Shown one piece after another: positions 8,408 through 16,858 of a DNA stretch of 64,000 nucleotides (within the stretch, counting starts at the first letter, position 1; each line of letters starts with the position of its first letter). A model generated the notes under the pieces. That model worked only from the letters and a program-made list of their open reading frames with translations. It ran no database searches and was not told the DNA's origin. Origin of the DNA: Microbacterium galbinum. Lineage in GTDB: Bacteria > Actinomycetota > Actinomycetes > Actinomycetales > Microbacteriaceae. The stretch spans positions 585,530 through 649,529 of the forward strand of contig NZ_CP078077.1 in NCBI RefSeq assembly GCF_023101185.1, written 5' to 3'. The translations under genes and the position numbers were made by a program.

Positions 8408-9709
8408 TCATCCCGCGATCGGCGCGGCGGCAGCGGCATCCTGCTCGTCGATCCGCTCGCCGAGCGCACCGCGCTCCTCCTTCTTCGCGGTGTTGACGAT
8501 GTGCGCGCGGCCGACGACGATCGCGGCGACGACCATCAGGGCGACGCCCAGCCAGTAGGGCGCGGCGTGGCTGATGCCGGCGTAGAGCGCGGCGGCGATG
8601 AGCGGGGCGACCGTGCCCATCGCGGCGTTGAGCGACTGCGTCACACCGCCCAGCCAGCCCTGCTCGTCGTCGCCGACGGCGTTCGACATCGCGCCGTCCA
8701 TCGCGGCGGTCGCGGCGCCCTGGCCTGCGGCGAGCATCAGCGCACCGACGATGAACACCCACGGCTGCGCGAGCACGGACGCGACGATCGCGAGACCTGT
8801 GAGACCGATCGCCTGGGCGACGATTCCGCTGACGATCACGCCGCGCTCGCCGATACGGGGCAGCAGAATGCCGAGCAGCACGCCCTGGATGAGGATGTCG
8901 ATGATGCCGACGCCCGCGGTGAGCAGCCCGATCTGCGTGGGTCCCCACTGGATCGAGTCGAGGGCGAGCACGCTGAAGTTGTTGACGAAGAACCCGAACG
9001 GCAGGGCGAGCAGCGCGAAGCCGATGAGGAGTCCGCGCAGCTCGCGGCGGGCGAAGGCGTTGCGGAACACGGCGAACGGCTGCACGTCGCGGGCCGCGAT
9101 GCGCGTGATGCGGTTCTCGGGCGCGAGGCTCTCGGGCAGCAGGAAGATGCTGAGGATCGCGATCGTGAGGCCGACGGCGGCGGTCACGAAGACGGGCAGC
9201 TGCAGGCTGATGGCGGCGAGGAGCCCGCCGACCGCGGGACCCACCATCATGCCGATGCCGGAGAGGGCACCGAGCAGACCGAAGCGCTGCGCGCGCTTCT
9301 CGGGCGGGGTGATGTCGGCGAGGTAGGCGAAGAGCGCGGGAAGATCGCCGGCGGTCAGCCCCTGGATGACGCGCGCGAGCACGAGCACCCACAGCGCGCC
9401 GCCGATCCCGAACAGCGCCATCGAGAGCGCGGCTCCGAAGGCGGCGGCGATGATGACGGGCCGCCGACCGAAGCGGTCGGAGAGGCGTCCGAGGAACGGG
9501 GCGACGAGGAAGGCGCACAGGCCGTTGATCGCCTCGAGCACCCCGACCCAGATGGCGAGGTCGCTCTCGTGCGACACGTACTGCAGCACGACGAAGGGGA
9601 GCACGGGAAGGACGACCGTCATGCCGATGACGGTGAGCATCGTCAGAACGATGAGCATGATCCAGGCGCGGTTCGTGGAGCGCGCGGAGAGGAGAGAAGG
9701 TGAAGTCAT
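8408..9709 (-). CDS. MFS transporter, drug-efflux-like
   Basis: A 433-residue, twelve-helix major facilitator protein of the TetA/MdtG-like drug:H+ antiporter type. The loop 2-3 signature reads APFLGRLSDRFGRRPVI and the motif-C region GMMVGPAVGGLLAA. It is divergent from the TetR regulator at 9780, with 70 bp between start codons holding repeats and a strong promoter, so it is probably repressed by that regulator and induced by its own substrate, which is not known. The -10 box TACACT ends 6 nt before the ATG, giving a leaderless mRNA. Confidence 0.88.
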   Translation of the reverse strand: MTSPSLLSARSTNRAWIMLIVLTMLTVIGMTVVLPVLPFVVLQYVSHESDLAIWVGVLEAINGLCAFLVAPFLGRLSDRFGRRPVIIAAAFGAALSMALFGIGGALWVLVLARVIQGLTAGDLPALFAYLADITPPEKRAQRFGLLGALSGIGMMVGPAVGGLLAAISLQLPVFVTAAVGLTIAILSIFLLPESLAPENRITRIAARDVQPFAVFRNAFARRELRGLLIGFALLALPFGFFVNNFSVLALDSIQWGPTQIGLLTAGVGIIDILIQGVLLGILLPRIGERGVIVSGIVAQAIGLTGLAIVASVLAQPWVFIVGALMLAAGQGAATAAMDGAMSNAVGDDEQGWLGGVTQSLNAAMGTVAPLIAAALYAGISHAAPYWLGVALMVVAAIVVGRAHIVNTAKKEERGALGERIDEQDAAAAAPIAG

Positions 9710-9715
9710 ACCGAA

Positions 9716-9754
9716 AGTGTATCCATACCAGTTTTGGTGTCAAGCCAGTTTTGG
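9716..9754. promoter_or_regulatory. Promoter and candidate TetR operator between MFS and TetR genes
   Basis: On the minus strand a perfect -35 TTGACA (9738-9743) is followed 16 nt later by -10 TACACT (9716-9721) for the MFS gene. The 10-bp word CCAAAACTGG occurs twice, at 9728-9737 and 9745-9754, flanking the -35 box on both sides. Its ends (CCA...TGG) are themselves dyad-symmetric. A protein bound to both copies would block the promoter, as expected for TetR repression. Confidence 0.65.
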
Positions 9755-9779
9755 ATCGAGTTCGCGATAGGGTGGAGGC

Positions 9780-10403
9780 ATGACCGGAACGAACCCCCTC
9801 GGCCGGCGGGAGCGCAAGAAGGCGGCGACCCGCAAGAACATCTCGGATGTCGCGACGATGATGTTCCTCGAACGCGGATTCGACGACGTCAGCATCCGCG
9901 AGATCGCCGACGCGGCCGATGTCTCGCCCACCACCGTCTTCGCGCACTTCCCGCAGAAGGAGGCGCTCGTCTTCGACGAGGACGACGAGCAGCGCGACCG
10001 CCTCGTGGGTGCCGTGCGCGACCGTGCGGACGACCGCACGATCAACCGCGCGATCCGCGACTTCTACGCCGCCGAGATCGGCGCGAACCTCGACGAGCAC
10101 GGCGAGGACGTCGCGCGCATCTTCCTGCGATTCCTCAACGAGACCCCGGCCCTGCGCGACTACGCCGCCAAGATGTGGCTGCGCCACGAGGACGCGCTGG
10201 CGGATGCGATCGCCGACGAGCTCGGCCTCGACGCCCCGACGCCCGAGATCCGCGTCTACGCACGTTTCGTGCTGCAACTGCAGCTGCTCATCACCGACAG
10301 CGACGACCAGCTCGCCACCCTCGACGCCGGGTTCGTCGTGCTCGAGCACGGATGGGGCCGGGTCGAGCAGCGCCTTGTGGGCTCGGCGCACGACCCTCGA
10401 TAG
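9780..10403 (+). CDS. TetR-family transcriptional regulator
   Basis: A 207-residue one-domain repressor. The N-terminal helix-turn-helix spans about residues 20-62 (FLERGFDDVSIREIADAADVS then TTVFAHFPQKEAL), and the rest is the helical ligand-binding and dimer domain. It is divergent from the MFS efflux gene and shares a 70-bp control region with it, so repression of that transporter and of itself is the likely role. TAGGGT (9768-9773) ends 6 nt before the ATG with GGAGG between, so the transcript may start at or next to the start codon. Confidence 0.9.
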   Translation: MTGTNPLGRRERKKAATRKNISDVATMMFLERGFDDVSIREIADAADVSPTTVFAHFPQKEALVFDEDDEQRDRLVGAVRDRADDRTINRAIRDFYAAEIGANLDEHGEDVARIFLRFLNETPALRDYAAKMWLRHEDALADAIADELGLDAPTPEIRVYARFVLQLQLLITDSDDQLATLDAGFVVLEHGWGRVEQRLVGSAHDPR

Positions 10404-10425
10404 TGGAGACGGAAGGGAGTCCCGC

Positions 10426-11646
10426 ATGACGCACCACGCCGCCCACATCCGCGCGTTCTCCGAGAGCGCCGACTTCGACTTCGAGATCCGCAGCGCCCTC
10501 GGCGCGAGCGTGGAGGGCGCTGCAGAACCGGGCGAGGTCCTCGCCGCCGTCGCCGGCATCCGCAACGGCGAGCACGAGGCCTGGTTCGACGCCTGGAAGG
10601 GTCTGGCCGACCGCACGGTCGCCACGGCATCCGCGAGCGCGGAGGCGGGGCACCCGGTGAGCGCGGCATCCGCCTATCTGCGCGCCTCGGCGTACTACGG
10701 GGTCGCGGTCAATGCGGCGAGCGCACTCGCCGACCCGGATGCGATGGCACCGACGTTCGCGAAGCAGGAGGCCGCCTGGCGCGGATTCGTGACGCACACC
10801 TCGACCGTGGTCGACGATGTCACGATCCCGTGCGGCGGCGGGACCCTGCCCGGATGGTTCTTCCGCCCCGCGCCGGCACCGGAGGGCCCGACGCCCCCGA
10901 CACTGGTGGCCGTCAACGGCAGCGACGGCTCGCGCGCCTCCCTCTACGCGGCCGTCGTCGCGCCCGCTCTGCGCCGCGGATACAACGTGCTCGTCTTCGA
11001 CGGTCCCGGCCAGCAGTCGGAGCTCTTCGAGAAGGACGTGCCGTTCCGCCCCGACTGGGAGCACGTGCTCACCCCGGTCTTCGACACGGTCGCCCGCCTC
11101 GACGGCGTGGATGCGATGCGCATCGCGGTCTACGGCATCAGCCAGGGCAGCTACTGGGTGGCGCGCGCCCTCGCCTTCGAGGACCGTTTCGCCGCTGCGA
11201 TCACCGACCCCGGGCTCGTCGACGTCTCGACCTCGTGGACCGGGCACCTCCCGCACGGGCTGCTGAAGCTGCTCGACGAGGGGCAGGTCGAGAAGTTCGA
11301 CCGCGAGATGGAGCTCGGCCTCAAGCTCTCCCCCGAGACCGCGCGCACCTGGCGCTTCCGCGCACGCCCCTACGGCACGCGAGGCTACGGTGAGACGATC
11401 CAGGCCGTGCGTCAGTACTCGGTCGCCGACATCGCCGCCGAGATCACGACCCCGCTGCTGATCCTCTCCCCCGAGAACGAGCAGTTCTGGCCCGGCCAGG
11501 CCGACCGGCTCGCCGCCTTGACACCCGGCGTCTCGACGGTCGTGCGCTTCACCGAGGCGGAGGGGGCCGACGGGCATTGCCAGCCTCTCGGCCGCACGAT
11601 CACGGCGCAGCGGATGTTCGACTGGTTGGACGAGCGGCTCGGGTGA
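10426..11646 (+). CDS. Alpha/beta hydrolase (dipeptidyl-peptidase/DUF1100-like)
   Basis: A 406-residue serine hydrolase. A helical N-terminal cap covers about residues 1-125 and the alpha/beta-hydrolase fold follows from TPPTLVAVNGSDGSR. The nucleophile elbow is YGISQGSYW (Ser in GISQG), the acid is probably in LILSPENEQFWPGQ, and the base is in ADGHCQPLG near the C-terminus. The layout matches enzymes related to 2,6-dihydropseudooxynicotine hydrolase; the substrate is unknown. The ATG at 10426 follows GGAAGGGAG. It starts 22 bp after the TetR gene on the same strand, so it may be in the same transcript and part of the same response. Confidence 0.85.
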   Translation: MTHHAAHIRAFSESADFDFEIRSALGASVEGAAEPGEVLAAVAGIRNGEHEAWFDAWKGLADRTVATASASAEAGHPVSAASAYLRASAYYGVAVNAASALADPDAMAPTFAKQEAAWRGFVTHTSTVVDDVTIPCGGGTLPGWFFRPAPAPEGPTPPTLVAVNGSDGSRASLYAAVVAPALRRGYNVLVFDGPGQQSELFEKDVPFRPDWEHVLTPVFDTVARLDGVDAMRIAVYGISQGSYWVARALAFEDRFAAAITDPGLVDVSTSWTGHLPHGLLKLLDEGQVEKFDREMELGLKLSPETARTWRFRARPYGTRGYGETIQAVRQYSVADIAAEITTPLLILSPENEQFWPGQADRLAALTPGVSTVVRFTEAEGADGHCQPLGRTITAQRMFDWLDERLG

Positions 11647-11669
11647 CGCCCGGGTCCCGTCGGGCGAAG

Positions 11670-11745
11670 TGGACGCGACGGCGGGAGTCGAACCCGCAAC
11701 GCCATCAGATATGAGCTGAGGCCCGGGACCGCCCGGATCGCCGCG
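11670..11745 (-). tRNA. tRNA-like element, anticodon CAU, atypical D arm (possible pseudo-tRNA)
   Basis: The 76-nt minus-strand segment ends in encoded CCA (11670-11672). It has a 7-bp acceptor stem (11739-11745 with 11674-11680, one G-U) and a perfect T arm with TTCGACT loop (11681-11697). The 7-nt anticodon loop CTCATAT (11709-11715) carries CAU, closed by TCAG/CTGA. The D arm is unusual: a GC-rich stem with a 4-6 nt loop and no A14, and position 8 is A rather than U. The outer anticodon pair is mismatched unless a base bulges. It may be a divergent Met/Ile2-type tRNA or a decayed gene. Confidence 0.5.
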
Positions 11746-11839
11746 ATGGCACTGACGTTACCCGGCCGTGATCGTCAAAGCGAGGACATTCCTCGAAGTG
11801 ACACTCGACTACTTCGTATGACGTCATCAAGGCACGACG

Positions 11840-13261
11840 TCAGCGCCGGATGGAGTCGCGCAACGGGCTCGGCTCGAGCGTGTAGTCGGTCGAGGCATCC
11901 GCCCAGGTGCGCCCGCCGCCCTGCGTGCGCCCCCGGCGCAGCGCCGCGATCAGGCGGGTCGCCGGCACACCGATCGCCAGTGCGACCGCCCCGCTGACCG
12001 ACCGATCCTCGCGACCGAGCACGCTGGCCCGATGCCACGCCTCGTGCAGCCGACGCCCGCGAGGTGCGGGCACCCGCCGGGCCGGAAGACCGCCCGCCCG
12101 GCGCAGTGCGACGAGCTCCTCGACGCGCTCCCACCACGTCGACTCCTTCGAGGGGTGGAAGTAGTTGTCACGCAGCCAGTCGGGGTGCGGCTGACGGAAC
12201 CGTCCGCCCACCACCTCGCGCCCGCCGCCGAGCAGACCGCTGCCCACGAACACCGTGTTGAGGAGCGGCTTGCTGACCCCGTAGGAGTCGAGCGCGATCA
12301 CGGGCACGCCCTGTGCGACGGCTTCGATCGCGGCGGTGGAGCTCACGGTGACGAGACCCGCGGCCGTCGAGAGCGCCTCGGCCATGGACGCGTACGAGAC
12401 GACGAGGTTCGACGGCATCCGGCCCGCGAGCAGCTCGGGGTACGAGTCGCGTTCGAGGTGCGTCTCGGCCTCGCCCGGCCGCGAGCGCAGCTTCACGACG
12501 ATGCGCCGGGTGGGGTCGACCTCGGCGGCGCGGATGAGCATCTCGGCGATCTTCTCGCGCTCGGCGCGCTCCGCGGGAACCATCGCCTGAGCCGCGAACA
12601 CGACGTCGGTCGCCGGTGGGCGGTGAGCGACGGCCTCGGCAGGCTGCGGGCGTTCGGCGACCGCGACGCCCGCCACTCCCGGCACCCCCGCCGCTCCGGC
12701 GGCGAGCACCCGCGCGCGATCGGCCGCCAGCATCCGCTCCCGTCCGCGCGCGAACGGCAGCGTCGCCAGGGCCATGGGGATCTGCACACCGATGCGACGA
12801 CCGAGCTCGGCGAAGGCCCGCTGCTCGCGGTGCGAGTGCACGACCAGCAGGTCGGTGTGGCGCCGGTAGTCGAGGGCGCCGCGCTGCGCGGGGATCGCCA
12901 TCCCCGGCAGGCCCGAGACGGTGACGGGACGCTGGGGCAGCGCGTCGATCACGCGCCCCATCAGGCGCACGAAAGGGCCGCGCCCGGCGAGCACGACCAC
13001 GTCGGGCTCGTGCCGGGTGAGCCAGGCCTCGGCGTCGCGGAAGGCGATGCGCGCGACATCGGACTCACGGATGCCGGTGCCCGCGAGAGCCGTGCGCTGC
13101 TGGGCCGCGCTCGCGGTGAGCGGGGTGCGCACGAGCAGCAGCTGCGGACGGATGCCGGGCACCGCCGCGAGCAGCGAGGCCGACCACTTCACGAAGGAGT
13201 CGGCATCGGCGATCGCGACGACCTTCAGCCCTCCGCCCGCCCCGGGGCGCAGGTCGGTCAT
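11840..13261 (-). CDS. DUF6716-type putative glycosyltransferase
   Basis: A 473-residue protein, the last gene of the nonulosonate operon. It has a two-domain GT-B-like look, with an N-terminal Rossmann segment (VVAIADADSFVKW, VVVLAGRGPFVRL) and a C-terminal one containing VSSTAAIEAVAQGVPVIAL. That Ser-Ser-Thr-rich turn resembles the S/T motif of bacterial sialyltransferases. A probable helical C-terminal tail is rich in Arg. It likely transfers a sugar during assembly of the surface polymer made by the operon; donor and acceptor are unknown. ATG 13261 overlaps the neuB stop (ATGA), so the two are coupled. An in-frame extension upstream runs antisense-like through neuB and is not real. Confidence 0.8.
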   Translation of the reverse strand: MTDLRPGAGGGLKVVAIADADSFVKWSASLLAAVPGIRPQLLLVRTPLTASAAQQRTALAGTGIRESDVARIAFRDAEAWLTRHEPDVVVLAGRGPFVRLMGRVIDALPQRPVTVSGLPGMAIPAQRGALDYRRHTDLLVVHSHREQRAFAELGRRIGVQIPMALATLPFARGRERMLAADRARVLAAGAAGVPGVAGVAVAERPQPAEAVAHRPPATDVVFAAQAMVPAERAEREKIAEMLIRAAEVDPTRRIVVKLRSRPGEAETHLERDSYPELLAGRMPSNLVVSYASMAEALSTAAGLVTVSSTAAIEAVAQGVPVIALDSYGVSKPLLNTVFVGSGLLGGGREVVGGRFRQPHPDWLRDNYFHPSKESTWWERVEELVALRRAGGLPARRVPAPRGRRLHEAWHRASVLGREDRSVSGAVALAIGVPATRLIAALRRGRTQGGGRTWADASTDYTLEPSPLRDSIRR

Positions 13262-14130
13262 GCGGGAACGCGGCGCAGCTTCGCCATGGGGGCGAGCTCG
13301 CTGTCGAAGACGCGCTTGACGCCGTCGCCGAGGGCCTTCTCGATCACGCGGATGTCGCGGACGAGGTGCTCGAGGCCGGTCGGCTCCAGGGAGGCCGCGT
13401 GGTCGGAACCCCACATCGTGCGGTCGAGGGTGATGTGGCGCTCGACGGCGACGGCCCCGATCGCGACGGCGGCGAGCGAGATCTGCAGGCCGCGCTCGTG
13501 GCCGGAGTAGCCGACGGGGATCCCGGCGTAGCGGTCGCGGAGCGTGGCGATCGCCCGCAGGTTCGCCTCCTCGGGCTCGAGCGGGTACGTGGAGGTGGCG
13601 TGCATGAGCACGACGCGGTCGGTGCCGAGCGTGTCGAGCGCGCGATCGATCTGCTCGATCGTCGACATGCCGGTCGAGAGGATGACGGGCTTGCCGGTCT
13701 CGCGCAGGGCGAGGAGCAGCTCGGTGTCGGTCAGGCTCGCCGAGGCGACCTTGTGCGCGACCACGCCCAGGTCTTCGAGGAAGGCGACGCTCGGCACGTC
13801 CCACGGCGAGGCGAACCAGTCGAGGCCGAGCATCGTGGCGTGGTCGCCGATCGCGATGTACTCGTCGCGTCCGAACTCGACGCGGCGGCGGTAGTCGAGG
13901 TAGCTCATGGTGCCCCAGGGCGTCTCGCGCGGCACGTCGCGCATGTGCGCGGGGGTGGAGATCTCGGGGGTGCGCTTCTGGAACTTCACGGCGTCGGCAC
14001 CGGCCCTGGCCGCGACGTCGATGAGACGCTTCGCGATGTCGACGTCGCCGTTGTGGTTCAGGCCGATCTCGGCGATGACGTAGGCGGGGCGACCGCCGCC
14101 GATCACGCGCGATCCGATGCTGACAGTCAT
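13258..14130 (-). CDS. neuB: NeuB-family nonulosonic acid synthase lacking the SAF domain
   Basis: A 290-residue TIM-barrel enzyme that condenses a mannose-type sugar (ManNAc, or mannose/its phosphate) with phosphoenolpyruvate. Family motifs are AEIGLNHNGD, GADAVKFQKRTPE, LSTGMST and VERHITLDRTMWGSDHAAS. Typical NeuB has about 340-350 residues with a C-terminal antifreeze-like SAF domain; here the protein stops at KLRRVPA, just where that domain should begin. ATG 14130 is preceded by GGAGGAACC. The 96-nt gap from the NeuA gene holds a 7-bp inverted repeat (14161-14167/14186-14192), the only loose junction in the operon and a possible attenuation point. Confidence 0.88.
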   Translation of the reverse strand: MTVSIGSRVIGGGRPAYVIAEIGLNHNGDVDIAKRLIDVAARAGADAVKFQKRTPEISTPAHMRDVPRETPWGTMSYLDYRRRVEFGRDEYIAIGDHATMLGLDWFASPWDVPSVAFLEDLGVVAHKVASASLTDTELLLALRETGKPVILSTGMSTIEQIDRALDTLGTDRVVLMHATSTYPLEPEEANLRAIATLRDRYAGIPVGYSGHERGLQISLAAVAIGAVAVERHITLDRTMWGSDHAASLEPTGLEHLVRDIRVIEKALGDGVKRVFDSELAPMAKLRRVPA

Positions 14131-14226
14131 GGTTCCTCCGGTGGTCGAGCGATGCGGAAAACCCCCGCCCCTCCTGGCTACGCCTCGGGGGTGAACACCC
14201 GACGACTCCCGGGTTACCGGCACCGG

Positions 14227-15465
14227 TCAGTCGGGCAACACCCGTTCGACGAGCTCGCGCACGGCGCCGTTCCCCCCGGTGCGGGTGAGCACGACGCGCG
14301 CTGCGGCGAGCACGCGCGGGTGCGCGTTCGCCACCGCGACCGGCCACCCGACGATGCGCATCGCGGGCAGGTCGTTGACGTCGTTGCCGAGGTAGGCGAC
14401 GTCGTCGAGGCGGATGCCGGCGTCCGCGGCCCACGCGCGCAGCGCCTGCTCCTTGTCGTCGATGCCGTGCAGCACCGGCACCCGCAGCTTCTCGGCCCGG
14501 GCGCGGACGACGGGATTCTGCTCGGTCGAGAGGATCAGCATCGGGATGCCGGCGCGCCGGAGCAGTGCGACGCCCATGCCGTCCTCGCGGCTCACCCGCA
14601 CGCGCTCCCCGCCGTCGGCGTCGATGATCGCGGTGTCGTCGGTGTGCACGCCGTCGAAGTCGGTGACCACGGCGCGCACGTCGATGCGCCCGGGGGCTTC
14701 GCCTGCCCGATCGTGCACCGCGGCGAGCGCGTCGGCGATGCGGAGCTGCTGCGCATCGTCGATCTCGATCGCCGTCCACTCCGGCACCTCGGCGATGCGG
14801 ATCCGGCCGAAGAAACGGTGCCGGCTCGTGCGGAAAGCCTCCGCACGGAAGACGTAGAACGCGCCGGTCTCGAGGTAGTGCGGTTCGCGGTCCTGGCGGC
14901 GCGGGCGGTGCGCGGCCTCGTGGTTGATGGCCGTGGCCTGGCCTCCTGCGCCGTCATCGGAACCGTCACCGCCGCCCTCCGCTCCGCTGCCGCGACGCCA
15001 GAGGAAGCCGTAGGTCTCATGCGCCGAGAACACGCTGTCGGCACGATCTGCCCGCACCTCGGCGACGGCTCCGGCGAGCGCCGCGCTCGGGAGGAACGGC
15101 GAGGTGGCCTGCACGAACGCGATGATCCCGACCCGCTCCCCCGCGGCTTCGATCTCGTCGACCGCGTGCAGGATCGCGCTCTCCGACGACGCCGTGTCGC
15201 CGGATATCTCCGCGGGTCGACGGACCACCCGCGCGCCCGCCGCCGCACTCACGGCGGCGATCTCGTCGTCATCGGTCGAGACGACGACGAGGTCGATGCC
15301 CGCGGCGTCGCGCGCCGCCCGGATCGCCCGCACGACCAGCGGCACTCCCCCGACGGTGCGCAGGTTCTTGCGCGGCACGCCCTTCGACCCGCCGCGCGCG
15401 GGGATGATCGCGACGGTCAGCCCGTCGGTCGCATCGCTCGTGTCGTCGCTCATGCCCTCGCTCAT
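14227..15465 (-). CDS. neuA: CMP-nonulosonate cytidylyltransferase fused to KdsC-like HAD phosphatase
   Basis: A 412-residue two-domain protein. Residues about 15-245 are a CMP-sialate/KDO cytidylyltransferase (AIIPARGGSKGVPRKNL nucleotide-binding loop, FVQATSPFL, HYLETGAFYVF). Residues about 255-412 are a HAD phosphatase of the KdsC/NANP-like type (VVTDFDGVHTDD with the nucleophile Asp, ILSTEQ, and YLGNDVNDLPAM for metal binding). The fusion suggests that a 9-phosphorylated nonulosonic acid from NeuB is dephosphorylated and then CMP-activated by one polypeptide. A low-complexity Gly/Asp insertion sits near residues 160-175. Start 15465 is one base past the upstream stop, so translation is coupled; an ATG four codons in is an alternative. 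Confidence 0.87.
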   Translation of the reverse strand: MSEGMSDDTSDATDGLTVAIIPARGGSKGVPRKNLRTVGGVPLVVRAIRAARDAAGIDLVVVSTDDDEIAAVSAAAGARVVRRPAEISGDTASSESAILHAVDEIEAAGERVGIIAFVQATSPFLPSAALAGAVAEVRADRADSVFSAHETYGFLWRRGSGAEGGGDGSDDGAGGQATAINHEAAHRPRRQDREPHYLETGAFYVFRAEAFRTSRHRFFGRIRIAEVPEWTAIEIDDAQQLRIADALAAVHDRAGEAPGRIDVRAVVTDFDGVHTDDTAIIDADGGERVRVSREDGMGVALLRRAGIPMLILSTEQNPVVRARAEKLRVPVLHGIDDKEQALRAWAADAGIRLDDVAYLGNDVNDLPAMRIVGWPVAVANAHPRVLAAARVVLTRTGGNGAVRELVERVLPD

Positions 15466-15466
15466 G

Positions 15467-16858
15467 TCATCGTCCTCGAATCACTCGCCAGGCCCGGCCC
15501 GCACGCCGTCGCGCCCCGATCGCCGTCAACCGCAGCTCCTCCATACGCCCCGTGCCTCCGGCCGAGCGCAGCATCCGCCGCGCAGCACTCTCGGCCGGCG
15601 CCCCGGGCAGACGCAGGTCGCGCAGCCGCTCGGGGGCGAAGTACCGCTCGCGTTCCCCCGTCGTCAGATCGCGCAGCAGCAGTTCCGCGCGCTCGCGCAG
15701 GTGCCCGGCGATCTCGGGCTGCATGGCGTAGCCGACCGCATCGACGAGCAGCTGCAGACGCGCAGGATCGACGTACGGGGAATCCTCCCGGGTGAGCGCG
15801 TCGACGATCGCGAGCGGCACCCGGTTGCTGTTCTCGTACGGGCGCAGGCGGCGCAGCAGCATCGACGCCCCCGCCGAGGCGATCGTCGTGCCGCGCAGGG
15901 CCTGCACGGTGGGCAGCGCGGTCGAGAACGCCGCGACCACCGCGCGGGCATCGACGCGGCGCGCGAGCTGCTCGGCGGCGAGCGGACCCCGGTAGACGGC
16001 GAACTCCACGCCGTGCGAGAGGGCGCGTTCGCGCACGGCATCCGTCTGCAGCGGCGGCGCCGCCGGATGCGGTTTGAAGATGATGCGGGCGGGCCCGGCG
16101 ACGGCCGCCCGGTCGATCAGCTCGCGCTGCAGTGCGATCTCCTCGCGCGGCGTCAGCAGTCCGAGCGCCGAGAGGTACTGCCCGAGCACGATCGCCGTGG
16201 GGGCGCCGTCGTCGAGCGGATGCCCCGCCGTGTCGAGGAGGGGCTCCCCGAGATCGGTCTCGTCGAGCACGCGTCCGAACGCGGCGACGGGCACGGGAAC
16301 GGATGCCGCGACCGGGCCGCCGGCGAGAGGCGCGACCCCCGGCACGACGTCGGCGTGCAGCACCCGGATGATGCGGCTGCGCACGGCGTGGTCGAGGGGC
16401 ACCCGCATCGGCGAGTACGTCATGAGGCCGTCGCCCACGATCGTGATCTTCGCGCGCGGGAACAGCGACATCAGCGTGCGCGCCGGCGCGACCTGCGGGC
16501 TCTGCACGAACAGCTCGAGATCATCGGCGTCGAGGTTCCACGCGCGGGTGAATAGGCGTTCGAGCAGGGGCAGGTCGCCAGCTTCCGGTTCCCATCCGCT
16601 CGGATGCAGCGGGCCGAGCAGCGCGTCGAGGTCCTCGATCCGGTCGAAGCGAGTGCGCAGCGCGGCGAGCGCCGGGTCAGCGGCGATCCCGGTCACGAGC
16701 TCGGGCACCCGCGCCGAGACGAACGGCACCAGCACCCGGTCGCCGCCCGCTCCACCGCGGCTCACTCTGCCGGGACGCGGCTCCAGCAGCCCCTCGTCGA
16801 TCGCGGCGGCGACGGTCGCGAGCCCGTAGGCGCTGTGCAGCGCGAAGATCCGGGTCAT
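15467..16858 (-). CDS. Polysialyltransferase-family glycosyltransferase
   Basis: A 463-residue glycosyltransferase of the bacterial alpha-2,8-polysialyltransferase type, likely using the CMP-sugar made by the neighbouring genes to extend a nonulosonate chain. It has the D-G motif (KITIVGDGLMTYSP), the HP motif (IIFKPHPAAPP) that holds the CMP phosphate and base, and an S/T motif (VVAAFSTALPTVQ). It is cytoplasmic with no signal peptide. ATG 16858 overlaps the GT2 stop (ATGA). Such enzymes are known from pathogens with sialic capsules; finding one in an apparently environmental actinobacterium is notable. The exact linkage and donor cannot be read from sequence. Confidence 0.85.
   Translation of the reverse strand: MTRIFALHSAYGLATVAAAIDEGLLEPRPGRVSRGGAGGDRVLVPFVSARVPELVTGIAADPALAALRTRFDRIEDLDALLGPLHPSGWEPEAGDLPLLERLFTRAWNLDADDLELFVQSPQVAPARTLMSLFPRAKITIVGDGLMTYSPMRVPLDHAVRSRIIRVLHADVVPGVAPLAGGPVAASVPVPVAAFGRVLDETDLGEPLLDTAGHPLDDGAPTAIVLGQYLSALGLLTPREEIALQRELIDRAAVAGPARIIFKPHPAAPPLQTDAVRERALSHGVEFAVYRGPLAAEQLARRVDARAVVAAFSTALPTVQALRGTTIASAGASMLLRRLRPYENSNRVPLAIVDALTREDSPYVDPARLQLLVDAVGYAMQPEIAGHLRERAELLLRDLTTGERERYFAPERLRDLRLPGAPAESAARRMLRSAGGTGRMEELRLTAIGARRRAGRAWRVIRGR

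Noticed and set aside
14161..14192. Intrinsic terminator between neuA and neuB
   Set aside because: A 7-bp inverted repeat with an 18-nt loop and no T-run is too weak to call a terminator; it is only noted as a possible attenuation point.
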